Shown here: one piece after another, positions 21,914-33,352 of the stretch
Layout: each line of letters starts with the position of its first letter
Numbering within the stretch: the first letter of the stretch is position 1
Assembly (NCBI RefSeq): GCF_033115175.1
Contig: NC_084835.1
Location: forward strand, 26,989,858-27,053,857
From: Lepus europaeus
Taxonomy: Eukaryota > Chordata > Mammalia > Lagomorpha > Leporidae
Direction: 5' to 3'
DNA length: 64,000 nucleotides
The notes under the pieces: model-generated
Seen by the model: only the letters and a program-made list of their open reading frames with translations
Databases searched by the model: none
Told to the model about the DNA's origin: nothing
Translations under genes and position numbers: made by a program

Positions 21914-23769
21914 GTAGGACTGCATTCCCCCCAGCTGATGGGCAGTGTGTGGGGGTGGCCTCCTGTTTGGGCTCCTCCCTTCCACTGCGGGGTCTAGGTG
22001 GGGGCAGGACACACCTGTGCAGAGTGCTTGATCCGATCCGGTGCCAAGAGGAGGCCCTCTTTGCCCTGCCTGGGAGGGGCTCGCTGCCTGGTACCTGGCT
22101 CTGGCCAGGGGAAACCTTTGGGTTCAGAGCTCAGAAGCCTGGGCCCCTAGTACTTTGGGGAAAGGAATGGCAGCAGGTTTTTGGCCAGTTAAGAGAAGCG
22201 GTGTGTGAGCCCAGGGACAGGTAATGGGTCAGTTCTCTGTGGCCTCACATCCTGCTCATCATCACAGGAGGAAGCCGAGGCTCACCCTGGGCTCCCACAG
22301 TGGCTGGACACTGAGTGGGAGTGGCACAGCCGAGCTGTCTTCCATAGATTTCCCCCCGCTCCATGTCCCCAGCCTCCAGGGCCCTCAGGAAGCTGGAAAG
22401 TCCTCCCCTTGGGGCCAGCCTGGCCTTGTCAGCCCCCATCGCAATGCAAACAACACTGAGTTCCTGTGCAGGTGTCCAGATCCCCAGTGCTGAGGGCTCC
22501 TGGAACCTGGGGAGTGCCTGCAGTAGGGATGGCCAGGATGGTCTTTCCTCCAGGTGTCCCCCCACTCCCACCCCTGCTGGCTGCCAGGCACCTGTTCGTC
22601 TTGTGAATAGACCTGTGGGGGCTGGGCTCACTGGGCCTGACTTCAGGGATGGTGAGGGGATCAGGGCCCTATATCCTGGGGTGGGAACCAGGGCAGAACG
22701 TGGCCCGGGGCTTTGCTGGGTCTTCTGTTTACTTGCCTTACCCTCACACCTGCCTGCCTGTCGAGGGTGGGGGTGGGGCCAGCTCCCCCTCGTCACTCAG
22801 CCTTGTCCCGTAAGGAGTTCAGTTAGCCTTGGCCCCACAGCACCTAGCCCGCCTAGCTGTCCGTGTGCTCACACAGGGACGGAGGAAGCAGGCTTCACTG
22901 GGCTGCACGCCCCCAGACTCCAGGTGTCTGCGCACACACTGCACGGGGGCAGCACACAGGTGTTCACATGTGGGCACCCAGCCACAGGCACGCTCACGTG
23001 CACTCAGGGGCCTGCCCACGCACTGCACTGGGCCACTCAGGATCAGGACCCGAAAGTGAGATTCCTGGTACAGTTGTGATCACGGGGGGCTTCAGGGGGG
23101 CTGGCCCATACTGCGAGGCTTGTAACAGCTGGCCTGTCCACCTGGGGCAGGCCCCCGGCTGACCAGGACTTGGCAGAGGAGATTGGGGGGAGGGGTATGG
23201 GTATGGGGGAGGGGCCGTGCCAGCTGTGCCTGCACGGGCAGTGTATTATGGCTGCTGCCACAGAGGAGGAAGTGGGCTCTAGGTTCACAGGCCAAGGCAC
23301 TCACGGGCTGCTGGGGGTCCTCTAGCACCTCTGTGCCCGGCAGCAGCCCTGGCTGGAGAGCAGTTGCTGGGCTTGGGGGGTGGGAGGTGCTGGGAGGCAG
23401 GTGGGATCCTCTAGTCCTGGGACCATCTGTCTACTTGCCAAGGCCTGGGCCCCAGGGACAGGCATCTGTCCCGGGTGTTTCCGGAGGCTCACTTCCTCCG
23501 CGCTGCCCAGGAAGTGGTTTCTGAGTGGGACTGACCAGCCCTCCAGCCCGGCCTGCCCCGCCCCCGCCTTGTCTGCGGAGGGCAGCAGCGTCTGGCTAGT
23601 GGCTTTGGCCGACTGACCAGGCTTTGCCGGGTGCTGCAGGAGAGGGGTAGGCCAGAGAGCGCTGTGGACTCCACATCCCCGGCTTGTCCCATGCTGTGAG
23701 CTGGGGCAGGCACAGCCTCCTTGGGAGTGGTGGTGGCTGCGCTGCCTCTCGGCGCTTGAGCAACTCCAG

Positions 23770-23860
23770 GCAGCTGTAGGAATGAGCTGGGACGGCGGTT
23801 TTGATGCCCAGTGCCTCGGTTTTCCCACCTGACTAAAGAGGTCGTGATAAGCATCTGCCT
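23770..23860 (+). mobile_element. MIR fragment
   Basis: CAGTGCCTCGGTTTTCCCAC, then ACTAAAGAGGTCGTGATAAG. Short central-to-3' piece. Confidence 0.5.
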
Positions 23861-24664
23861 TGGGGAGGGGGTGCCAGAAGCAACAGCTAGTGTGTGCCAA
23901 GAGGCTTGCACCATGCTTGGTGTGGTGTCCGGGTGGGCGGAGGGGAACTGCTCACGGCAACGGTGAGTGGTGCCAGTCGGGGGGGGTGTTACTGTCTGGT
24001 GGGCTGGCACGGGCCCAGCACCACGGGGCCAGGTGGCTGCAGAACCTGGTTGGGAAGCCAGGTCCCTGTACCCTCATCCTCTCTAGGCAGTGCCAGGGGC
24101 TGGGCCGGGCTCCGTTGGTTCAATAGGTCCCATGTCCTCCGAGGAAGAAGTGCCAGCCTGGAGCAGCTGTGCCCACTCAGCAGCCCAGCTTGCTCCTGCT
24201 CGTCTCCTCCTCACTCCCTTTCAAAGGGAGAAAAATAGACGTTGGGACAAATGGATGTGGGAAATGAAAGGCAGGCTCCTCCGGGCCCCTCCCCTGCGCT
24301 GGCCCCCTGCAGGACCTTGGGCTTGGAGGATTGGCTGGGGCATGAGGGGGTGGATGGGAAGCCTTCCTGCCAGCCTGCCTACCCTGGGACCCCTGGAGTC
24401 AGTCTTTGGGCTGGGGAAGGGGGCGGGCATCCAGGGCTGATGGGAGCTGGGCGAGCAGGGGAGTAGAAACCCGCCCCCCTCTACCCCTCCCTCCATATTT
24501 CCTTGACATGTAGCAGCTGGTGGCCAGGCCTGCCGGTGCCAAGGACTCACAATGTCAGCCCTGGGAGGGTTGGGCTGAGCTTTGGACTTTGCTGTTTGGG
24601 GCTCAGGAGGCCCCGAGTGTGAATGAGGACATCCTGAAGATTTGGGAGCAGGGTTTGCATAGGC

Positions 24665-24780
24665 AGGCTTCAGACAGACTCTGACTCCTCGCTCGGCATT
24701 GCTGGCTGTGTACCCTCGAGCCCAGGACGGGACCGCTCTGAACCTCGGTTGCCTCATCTGTGAAATGGTTGGATCAGGGG
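24665..24780 (+). mobile_element. MIR fragment
   Basis: GCTGGCTGTGTACCCTCGAG, then CTCGGTTGCCTCATCTGTGA AATGG (24744-24768). Good MIR core. Confidence 0.65.
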
Positions 24781-26134
24781 GTGTCCACGTGAGCCCTGAC
24801 TGATGGGAAGGAGCCACCGTGTCGGGGCAGGAAGACGGAACAGCGAGTGCCGCGGCTCGGAAGCAGGAAGGAACTTGGCTGCTCAGGGAACTGAAAAGGC
24901 TGGTTGTGGCTGGGGCAGGAGTGAGGGGAAGGCAGCTGCTGAGGGCAGGGAGGCAGGGCAAGGCTGGCTAGGCTGGCCGGGCTGGAGTCTGGGCTTTCCA
25001 GAGGAGCCAGGGGACGCACTGGGGGCTTGGCAGGGGGTGCCTGCCATCTGCAGAGCCCCTTCTGGTGGCTGCGGCAGAAGCAGGATGGGCAGAGCTAGAG
25101 CAGAGAGGACCCAAGGAGGCAGACGTGACAGCAGGGCCGTGGGGGCGGGCAGGCGAGGACAGGATGCCCAGGTGCGTGGAGTGACAGCAGGGTGGGCGCG
25201 GCAGTCCTGCGAGGTGAACAGCGCTTGGAAGCCTCAGCGGGCTGGGGTGGGCAGCAGCTCAGAGGCTCCTGGAGCCCTTCGGTTGGTGAAATCAGGGAGG
25301 CAGGTGGGGCCATGAGCCTGGGCTGAAAGGGGAGACCTGTGAGCCAAGCCTAGGGTGGGTGGAGAATGCTCAGAGGCCCTCCCTGGGGAACGTGAGTGAC
25401 CCCAGGTAAAGAGCCAGGTAAAGGGCTGTCCCTCGGAGGTACCTGCCCAGGCACCAGGAGGGCAGGCTTGTGGTGGCTGAGCCGCTGTTATCACAACAGC
25501 CCCGGAAGCTTTGGATCATGTCTGTGGCCGTGTTGGGTAAACAGGCACAGCGGAGCAGCCGGATCAGGTGTCCGTGCGGTGTGGGCTGTGGGGCCCAGCT
25601 AGGGGAGCTGGAGGGATATCGCGGGCTCTGCAGCAGCAGGGCTGGGAAGGGGTAGAGGTCTCTGTGGTCAAGACTGGGGGCTGAGGCCCAGAGATGGACA
25701 GTCTCCGGCCCCGCTCTGCACAGCCTCCTTTCCCACGAAGCTAGGAGGTGTGGAGGCCCCTGAGGTTGCCCAGGGACAGCTGGAGATGCGCCAGGTGTGT
25801 GAGAGTGACCTCAGGGACAAGGCTGATGGGGATGGCTACTGTGTGTTGTCACCGCCTCCGGGCCAGGCCCTGGGCTCAGCACACCTGTGTGGCTCGGCCA
25901 AGTCTGCAGGCATGCAGGGCGCCAGACAGGAATGAGACCTGTGAGGCCACTCAAGCCTGAGCTCCCCCAGTCCCTCTCTGAGTGAGCCTCCGTGGGAGGC
26001 ACACAGCACACAGGACGGGCTACCTATCTCCCAGCACTCCTGAGGTCCCTGAACTGGGGAGGCAAAATGCTTAGGTGGCCACCTTGCCTTCTCCCAAACA
26101 CAAAACAGACGTTTCTGTTGTAAACAGGAAAATG

Positions 26135-26462
26135 CGAGGCAGCTTCTTGTCGTTGTAACCAAGTGCCGCGGCAGCCTACCTGAAAGGAGGTTTCTTTGGG
26201 CTTCCAGTTCTGGAGGCGTGGGACCTAATGGCTCACCGGGCCCTCCTGCTGGTGCAGTCCAAGGTGCTGCAGCAGCCAGACAGGTCGCACGCTTCTCTGT
26301 GTCTGTGGTTTCTTGTAAAGCCTCGGATTCAGCCACGGCAGCTCCACCCTCCCAGCCTAACCCAATCCAGTCGCTTCCCACCCCAGGAAGACTGCTGCTG
26401 TCTCAGTGCCATTAACACAAGACTTGGGGGAGCAGGTTCCTGAGTTTAGGGACACAAATATT
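26135..26462 (+). mobile_element. Old interspersed repeat, family not assigned (copy 1)
   Basis: TTGTAACCAAGTGCCGCGGC, GAAAGGAGGTTTCTTTGGGC, CAGTTCTGGAGGCG, and near the end GACACAAATATTCAAAACG. The opening aligns with the start of the repeat at 63785-64000, so both belong to one family. Confidence 0.45.
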
Positions 26463-27204
26463 CAAAACGTCCAAACACAGGGACTCTGCGGAAGTGAGAA
26501 GGGCTACGGCGTGGGCTTGTGACCCTCGTTTGGGGAGGAGGGGCTGCTGGAGGAGCTGCTCCCACCTGCGCACACCTGCCCAGCCCAGCCTGAGCCCAAG
26601 CCCTTGGAGGCTCTCTTCCCCCAACTCTGAATCTACCCCGCCATCTGTGTGGTGTTAGCTGGCTTGCTGCCTTTCTGGTAGCCTCTGCATAGTGAGCCTG
26701 GAGCCCATGGAGGCCATGTGTGTGGTGCCCAGTGTGGCCACCCTGACCTGCGCAGGTCCCAGCCTTCCCTCCTGTGCTTGAGACCTGTGCCCCGCAGCCT
26801 GGTTATCGCCTTTGTTGGCTTCCCCTTAGGGCGTTGCAGGCGGTGATGTACCTGACCCGGCCCACTCCTTTCTTTACACACTTTGGACTTTGCTCTGCAC
26901 CAGGGGTTGGCAGGAGGTGCCGGTGGGGATGGGAGGGGGTAGAGGTGGGAGGCTCCCAGCTGCCCTCCTGCCCCTCCTCCTCTCACCCTACCCTGGAGGC
27001 TGCAGTAGAAAAAAGCTGCATTTGGAGTTTTTTGGTGCCAGACTCCAGGCAAGCAGGCGTGGGAGATCCTTCCAGGCTGCTGTGTTGGTCTCTGTGCCCG
27101 TGTGTGCATTCCAGTGCATGGTATCCCGTGTGCACGTGGCTCCTGTGTGGCTGGGTACAGTCTGTGGGGCTTGGGTGTCTGTGGACCCTGAGAGCTGGTG
27201 AGTG

Positions 27205-27300
27205 GGTTGTGTTTGTGTGTGAGTTGGGGGGGGGGGTGTCCCTTTTGTGTGTGAGTGTGTGCATGTGCACCTTCAGATGGGGCCCCTACTGTGTTACTGT
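27205..27300. repeat. Imperfect GT-rich microsatellite, intron 2
   Basis: GTGTTTGTGTGTGAGTTGGG, a G-run at 27228-27237 and GTGTGTGAGTGTGTGCATGTG follow each other. Degenerate. Confidence 0.6.
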
Positions 27301-28768
27301 GTCTGGGCTGGCAGCATGCCCATGCGTGCACACGTATGTGATTATTCTTGGAGAGGCCTGCATGTGCCCTCAGCCCCAGCTCCTCACAGAGACCCCCTTG
27401 TGCTCACAGGCACTGGTTGCCATGAAGGGGCCTTTGTCCCTCCCTCTGAGGACCTGGAGCCCACCCTCTGGCTGAGCCTCAGGGCTGGCTGCTGACTCAA
27501 GGCCTGTGCCTGGCCTGGGCTTCGGGCTGGGACAGCCCTTCCGATCCCAGACTGAAGGCCTCTCATCCACCCCAGCCCCTGGGGTGATTATGTGTTCAAG
27601 GGGCTGCCCCCCAGCAGGCTGTGAGTCCCGTGGACCTGGGGTGTTCACTGGCTGGGCCCGGGGAGGGCCAGGAGAGACCTGGGGCTGGGATGTGTGCAGC
27701 ATCGCATTTCCATTGCCGTGTGTGCTCCCCTGGAAGAGGATCCCAGTCATCACTGGAGTCCTGTGCTTGTGCGACTACCTTTGCAAATGAAAAATAAAAA
27801 GCTGTGCTACCTGGGCTGGGCCCCTGAAGAGTCAGGTATGCAGCCCCGACAGAGAGGGCCGCCAGCCAGCCAGCCCAGGGCCTCAGCTGCCTGCCCAGGC
27901 CCACCTGGAGGCCTGGGAAGAGTCCCCCCAGGGCTGGCCTTTTAAACTCCAGGAAGGATACTGGGAATTGAGGAGGACATTGTGGGTTAGGGAATAGCAT
28001 CTATAAAACACGGGGGCTTGAGAGTGAGACACCGACCAGACAGAGCAGGACAGGGCCAGGCTGAAGTCCGGTGCTTTCTGCAAGGCCTGTGGCAGTTAGG
28101 AGAATTGCAGCTGGGGAAGGGACTGGGGGTAGTGACAGAGAGGGGGGGGTGCTGGCGAAGGAGAGTGGAGAGGAACAGCAGAGTCGTGGGAGGAGAGTCC
28201 CTGGCCAGTGGTTGGTCTGTGTGCGGTGAGGAGTCCTGGCTGGGGGAGTGAGGTGCCAGCCTGCAGAGGAGGAGCAGGTGGAGGGAGCATCCTGTGCTTC
28301 TGGACTTGGCCATGACCTGAAACCAGGGTTTGCTGGTCCTTGTCCTTGGCGGCTGGGGCCTGGGCCATGGGTTGGGGTGTTGAAAGGGACTTGGTGCCCT
28401 GCCCCATCCCCATCTCCTGAGCTCATTGAGCCCTTTAGCTGCGTTGTGAAACACGCCCCTCTCTGGCCCCCTTGGATCCCTTCTGGGCAGACCATGGGGG
28501 ACACAAGCTCACAGCCACAGCCCTGCTGCCGCTTCCTGAGCACCCCCCCCCCACTCCTTCCCGCGGAGCAGCACCTCTGTCTCCTCCTGCTTTCATGTAT
28601 TGCTCTGGGCCACGGCCCAAGCAGGGTACAGACTGTGAGATGGGAGTACCAGCCTCTGAAGGCCCAGCTGTGGGAGACATTTTGGCATGTTGTATTTTCT
28701 TTTTCAGTTTTAACAAAAATGTTTTAAATAAGTTACACATGGTGTAGGGACATTAGAAAATGCATTAC

Positions 28769-29010
28769 GGAGTGCTAGTGTTGTGATACAGTGGGTTAAA
28801 CCGCCTCTTGTGACACCAGCATCCCATATGAGCTCTGGTTCGAGTCCCCCACAGGTCTACACAGGTCCACCTCCTTGCTGATGCGTGTGGGAAAGCAAAG
28901 GAAGACGGCCCAAGTGCTTGGGACCCTGCCACCCATGTGGGAGACCTGGAGTTCCTTGCTCCTGGTTTCCCCTGGCCCAACCCTGGCTTTTGCAGCCATT
29001 TAGGGGAGTG
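28769..29010 (+). mobile_element. C-SINE, left part (split)
   Basis: From GGAGTGCTAGTGTTGTG to CAGCCATTTAGGGGAGTG. The expected continuation (CAGCAGATGGAAGATC) appears only at 29497, so an insertion separates the halves. Confidence 0.85.
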
Positions 29011-29496
29011 GCAGTATTACCGATTTGCTTGTTAATAATCCAAAATTAATAAGCTGTGTGGGTTCTTGCCACATATTCAGAGAAGAATTCTGAATACTGG
29101 CAAAAATAAACCAGGCAGCATGATAAGCTTTTAGGCTTTTTATTCAGTGAGAGAAATGCATAGGAGAGTGAGGTGTAAGAATGTAAGGGAAATCTGGATT
29201 CATACTGAGCAGAGAGTAGGCCAGAAGCCAGCCAGGTGGAGGGGCCTGCAGCCTGGAAAGCAGCCGAAGGCGGGGCAGCAAGGGGATCAAGGGCAGGGAG
29301 GAATAAGGGCCAGGCCCACCCATGCTCCAGGCCTTTAATCCACTTCCAAAGGCGAGTGGTTAATTAGCCTGACTGGCAGGTGGGTGCACTTGTGTGATCA
29401 GGTAGGGGCATGAGATCACACAGGGGGCGTGGTGAAGGTGTGGTCTTTCAGCTCACAAATGTAATCGATTTTATCCTATATGCCTGCCTATAACAG
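29011..29496 (-). mobile_element. Probable solo LTR of an endogenous retrovirus, inserted in a C-SINE
   Basis: About 485 nt of non-SINE sequence splitting a C-SINE. On the minus strand it reads TGTGAGCTGAAAG... (from 29456) to ...ACCCACACA (to about 29061), with an AATAAA at 29144-29139 near its 3' third, the usual R-region position. The TG...CA ends and internal poly(A) signal suggest an LTR. Outer flanks of about 40-50 nt on each side are unexplained, the target-site duplication is unclear, and there are no viral genes. Confidence 0.5.
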
Positions 29497-29560
29497 CAGC
29501 AGATGGAAGATCTTTCTCTGTTAGTCTGCCTTTCAGATAAATAAGCAAATAAATAAATGC
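29497..29560 (+). mobile_element. C-SINE, right part (split)
   Basis: AGCAGATGGAAGATCTTTC, CTGCCTTTCAGATAAATAAG and AAATAAATGC complete the element interrupted at 29010. Confidence 0.85.
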
Positions 29561-29570
29561 ATATATCCTG

Positions 29571-30265
29571 TCTTTTTTTTTTTAAGGTTTATTTATTTGA
29601 AAGTCAGAGTTACACAGAGAGAGAGACAGAGACAGAGACAGAGACAGAGGGAAAGAGAGATCTTCCATCTACTGGTTCATTCCCCAGATGGCTACAATAG
29701 CCAAGGCTGGGCCAAGCCGAACTGGGAGCCAGGAGCTTCATCTGGGTCTCCCTGTGGGTAGTAGGGGCCCATATACTTCAGCCATCTTTCACTGTTCTTT
29801 TTTTTATTTTGACAGGCAGAGTGGACAGTGAAAGAGAGACAGAGAGAAAGGTCTTCCTTTTGCCGTTGGTTCCAATGGCCGCTGTGGCTGGCACACTGCG
29901 GCCGGCGCACTGCGCTGATCCGAAGGCAGGAGCCAGGTGCTTCTCCTGGTCTCCCATGGGGTGCAGGGCCCAAGCACTTGGGCCATCCTCCACTGCACTC
30001 CCGGGCCACAGCAGAGAGCTGGCCTGGAAGAGGGGCAACCGGGACAGAATCCGGCACCCCAACTGGGACTAGAACCCGGTGTGCTGGCGCCACAAGGTGG
30101 AGGATTAGCCAATTGAGCTGCGGCGCCGGCCTCTTTCACTGTTCTTCCCAGACTGTTGGCAGGGAGCTAGATCTAAAGTAGAGCAGCGTGGACACTGCTG
30201 GCGCCCATTTGGGATGCCAGCATCACCAGCAGCAGCTTAACCCGCTGTGCCACGATGCTGGCCCC
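29571..30265 (-). mobile_element. C-SINE, outer element of a nested pair
   Basis: Left part 29571-29799 (T-run, TTATTTGAAAGTCAGAGTTAC) and right part 30132-30265 (ends GATGCTGGCCCC). A younger SINE sits between. Confidence 0.9.
29800..30131 (-). mobile_element. Young C-SINE nested in the preceding one
   Basis: TTTTGACAGGCAGAGTGGAC through GAGCTGCGGCGCCGGCC. A perfect 15-nt duplication TCTTTCACTGTTCTT lies at 29785-29799 and 30132-30146. Confidence 0.95.
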
Positions 30266-30282
30266 CACAGTCTTTATTAAAG

Positions 30283-30283
<1 letters not shown>

Positions 30284-30321
<38 letters not shown>
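30284..30321. repeat. (GA)n purine tract
   Basis: GAAA repeats grading into about 13 uninterrupted AG units, immediately after the nested SINE pair. Confidence 0.9.
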
Positions 30322-30325
<4 letters not shown>

Positions 30326-30617
30326 TGCCTTCCTGTTCCCTGTGGTGCCCTTCAGGTCATGTCTCCCACCCAGCCCCAACACACATGTGATGTACGGCTC
30401 ACATGTTTGTCTGTGGGGGCCCCACCTCTGTGCCTCGGAGCTGCGACCATGGAGTCACTGTGGTCAGCTTGGGAAGACCAAGGATTGGCCGGCGGAAGGC
30501 CTGCATTTGTCCCAGAGGAGGTGACCTGCCTGCTGTGGCCTGGCCTGGCCACTGCCTTCCCCTGCTTCTGGGCTGCAGGTTGAGGGCAGAGTAGGGAGCA
30601 GGGCCCATGTACCCTCC

Positions 30618-30715
30618 TCCTGGGGCCTGGGTTCAATCCCACCACATCCTGGCCACTCGACCTTGGGCAAGTCACTTAGCTTCTCTGGCACTCGGTTTAG
30701 GGACCTGCATAGAGA
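30618..30715 (+). mobile_element. MIR fragment
   Basis: GGGTTCAATCCCACCACATC, CTTGGGCAAGTCACTTAGC and TTCTCTGGCACTCGG: clear MIR core, about 330 nt before the octamer/TATA unit. Confidence 0.75.
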
Positions 30716-31036
30716 TACAGGGAGCAGGTGCAACTTCAAGGTGAATCTGATAGCTCAGAAAAGGAGAGTCCCTCCTAGGTGTGACAGAACTGAGGTTCAC
30801 ACCTACACCCTTTGTGTTCTGTGCTCCCAGGGGGCAAGGAAGCCAGGGAATGGAAGCTAGGAGCCCGCAAGCACTGGGAAGAGCCTGGCCGGCCTCAGGT
30901 GCCTCCAAGGAGCCGGTTCCCATGGAGTGCTGTGTGGGATCTGGTCCCTGTGATTCCTGTGGCCTGGCAGAATAGAATGGCTGTGAGTCTAAGGCTGAGC
31001 CAGTGGCCCAACTTTGGGGCCTGTGGGCCTGGGCCT

Positions 31037-31128
31037 ATTTGCATGGGGGCTATAAATAGTGGGCGCACCTTGCTCTTGTGCTGCCGCTTCACCCCCTCGT
31101 CTTGCCCCTGCCGTTGAGACTCTGCAAG
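31037..31128 (+). promoter_or_regulatory. PRKCD: Candidate alternative PRKCD promoter: octamer, TATA box, short exon, donor
   Basis: The octamer ATTTGCAT (POU-factor site) is at 31037-31044 and TATAAATA at 31051-31058. CTGCAAG|gtaggg, a good donor, starts at 31129. A start about 30 nt after the TATA would give an exon of roughly 45-50 nt with no ATG, which could splice to the coding exon at 33999. Architecture inferred from motifs; no transcript evidence. Confidence 0.4.
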
Positions 31129-32772
31129 GTAGGGGGAAAGGCTCTGGCCCTGTTGTTCACAGGAGGGGGTTGGGGAGAGGGCTGTGGCCCAGAGAGGACC
31201 ATGACCTCTCTCTCGGGGTCACACAGTGATGGAAGCAGCTGCTGTCTCCCTCCTGGGAGGGGTCTGTTGAGAGCAGAGGAGGTAGGAGCAGCTGGTTGGG
31301 GCCCATGCCCTCAGTGTTAGTCCTAGGACACGGGACGGGGTAGTCTGACCCAGGGTTACTGCTGGGTGGCCCGTGGCAGCCCACGAAGGCCACGGATCCC
31401 CTGCCTCCATGGCACTGCGGCCTGGCTCTGTAGGTTTAGGGCTGGGGCCCGGACCTGCTGCGGTTGTGGTTGTGGTTTCCTTCCAGTGGCTTCTGACTGA
31501 GCAGCAGCTGTTCTGAGTGTGACCGTGGAAAGCTGGGGGACAGCCCGCGGGGCTGGGTCCTGCCTCACCCGGCTGGGGCTTCTCTCACCCTGAGGCAGTC
31601 GCCTCGGAAGCCACAGAGCCTGCGGGCAGTCAGGGGCCGGTGGGAGGTGATGAGGAGCAGCACAGTTGCTCGTGTTCCTGGAGGTTTGGTCTGCCTGTCC
31701 GAGAAGTGGGTCAGTCACCAGTGCTTCTTCCCAGGCTGTTGGGTGGCTGGAATGGACAGGAGCACACTTGAGAAGGGTGGGGTGATGACAAGGCCCTCAT
31801 CCCACATGAGCTATCATCAGCATGATGGCCTGATCCAGAGGAGGGACTGCTCCCCATCTGCAGGAGGGGGTGATGGCCCCGAGAGGCCCAGGGCCGAGGC
31901 AGACTTGGTGTCAGCGTCTTCTGCCTAAGCAGCCTGGCCATCCTTTTGCCACTTGGGCCGCCCCGATCCCCACAGGGTACTTGCTCCTCCTTTATTTTTG
32001 CCTACCTGCCCTCACTTGGCACTCATCCCCGAGCTGAGTTTCTAGGTTATCCTGCTCGGAAGCACAAGGCCCCAGGCAGGAGGACACAGACCTGTGGTGA
32101 GCGGCAGCAGGGGTGGCCCCATGTCTTCCTTGCCTGCCGATTTGGGCCTCACTTAGACCCGTGCACAGGCTAGAGAACAGCCCAGTGCACCTTGGGTTTT
32201 TGCTGCAGCTGTCACTGAGTGCCCACCATGGGCTACGCCCCCCTAAGGCCTCGTGGGCACACACACCTCACGGCTGCACACTCATGCTCACGTGCACCTG
32301 TCACCCCACGCACATAAACACACACTGTTCCGTGTGCCAGTCCACGAAGGAGCATGCAGCAGCCCCCAACCGGCTCCTGCTCTCTACTCACCAAGAGGTT
32401 GTGAACAGCTGGCCTAGGCTCAGGCATGAGCTTGTGTCTGTCTCACACCCGCCCTGGGGAGCCAAGCCTGGGCAGGGGCTGTACTGGGGTCTGCTGCTCC
32501 CCCTGGTTCCTCCTGGCTGCTCTGGCTGCTGGCTGGAGAGGGCTGGCCAGGTCCACTGAGCTGGGCTGGGCTGCAGGCTGAGGTCAGAGTTTCCTGTGAG
32601 CTCATCTGGGCTGGGCGCTCCCAGCAGATCTGCCTGCCACTCTGGCTGCCTGTCAGGGAGCTGGAGGGAGCCATCGCGAGGGCCAGGGCACTGTTCGTGT
32701 GCACTCAGATATGTAGGGGTACGTGTCCACTTTCGCCCTGGTGCTGGCTCATGTTCAGGATGGAGTAAGTCC

Positions 32773-32791
32773 GTGTGTGTGTGTGTGTGTG
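32773..32791. repeat. (GT)n microsatellite, intron 2
   Basis: Nine to ten uninterrupted GT units. Confidence 0.85.
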
Positions 32792-33023
32792 CATTCACAC
32801 AGCCTTCATTAAGGAGCACCTTGGGCTGGGAGCCCGTGTCTGTGCAGGAGTGTGAGTGTACATGATGTGCAGGCTTGCACACCTGAGTGCCTTCCACAAA
32901 CAGCTAGCTGAGAAGTCTCTCTGGTCCCCTCCTGTAGCGATTTGGGGGATGGTGAGGAACAGGGGAATGTGGGAACTAAGCTGTGTGACCATGCAAAGTG
33001 CACTTGGCATTACATTCAACTTT

Positions 33024-33352
33024 TTTTTTTTTAAAGATTTATTTATTTTTTACTTGAGAGTCAGAGTTACACATAGAGGAGAGGCAGAGAGAGAGAGAGG
33101 TCTTCCATCCTCTGGTTCACTCCCTAATTGGCCACAATGGCCAGAACTGCGCTGATCCGAAGCTAGGAGCCAGGAGCTTCTTCCGGGTCTCCCACGCAGG
33201 TGCAGGGGCCCAAGGACTTGAGCCATCTTCTACTGCTATCCCAGGCCATAGCAGAGAGCTGGATTGGGAGAGGAGCAGGCGGGACTAGAACTGGCGCCCA
33301 TATGGGATGCTGGCGCTTCAGGCCAGGGCATTAACCCTCTAGGGCCAGCCCC
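33024..33352 (-). mobile_element. C-SINE just upstream of the first coding exon
   Basis: T-run, AAAGATTTATTTATTTTTTAC, ending AGGGCCAGCCCC. A perfect 12-nt duplication ACATTCAACTTT is at 33012-33023 and 33353-33364. Confidence 0.92.

Noticed and set aside
27784-27800. AATAAA in intron 2 as an early polyadenylation site
   Set aside because: An isolated hexamer with no convincing GT-rich downstream element or linked exon. Retained only as a note.
29011-29496. Retroviral genes associated with the LTR-like insert
   Set aside because: No coding frame of gag/pol/env type lies in or beside the insert. If it is an LTR, it is a solo one.
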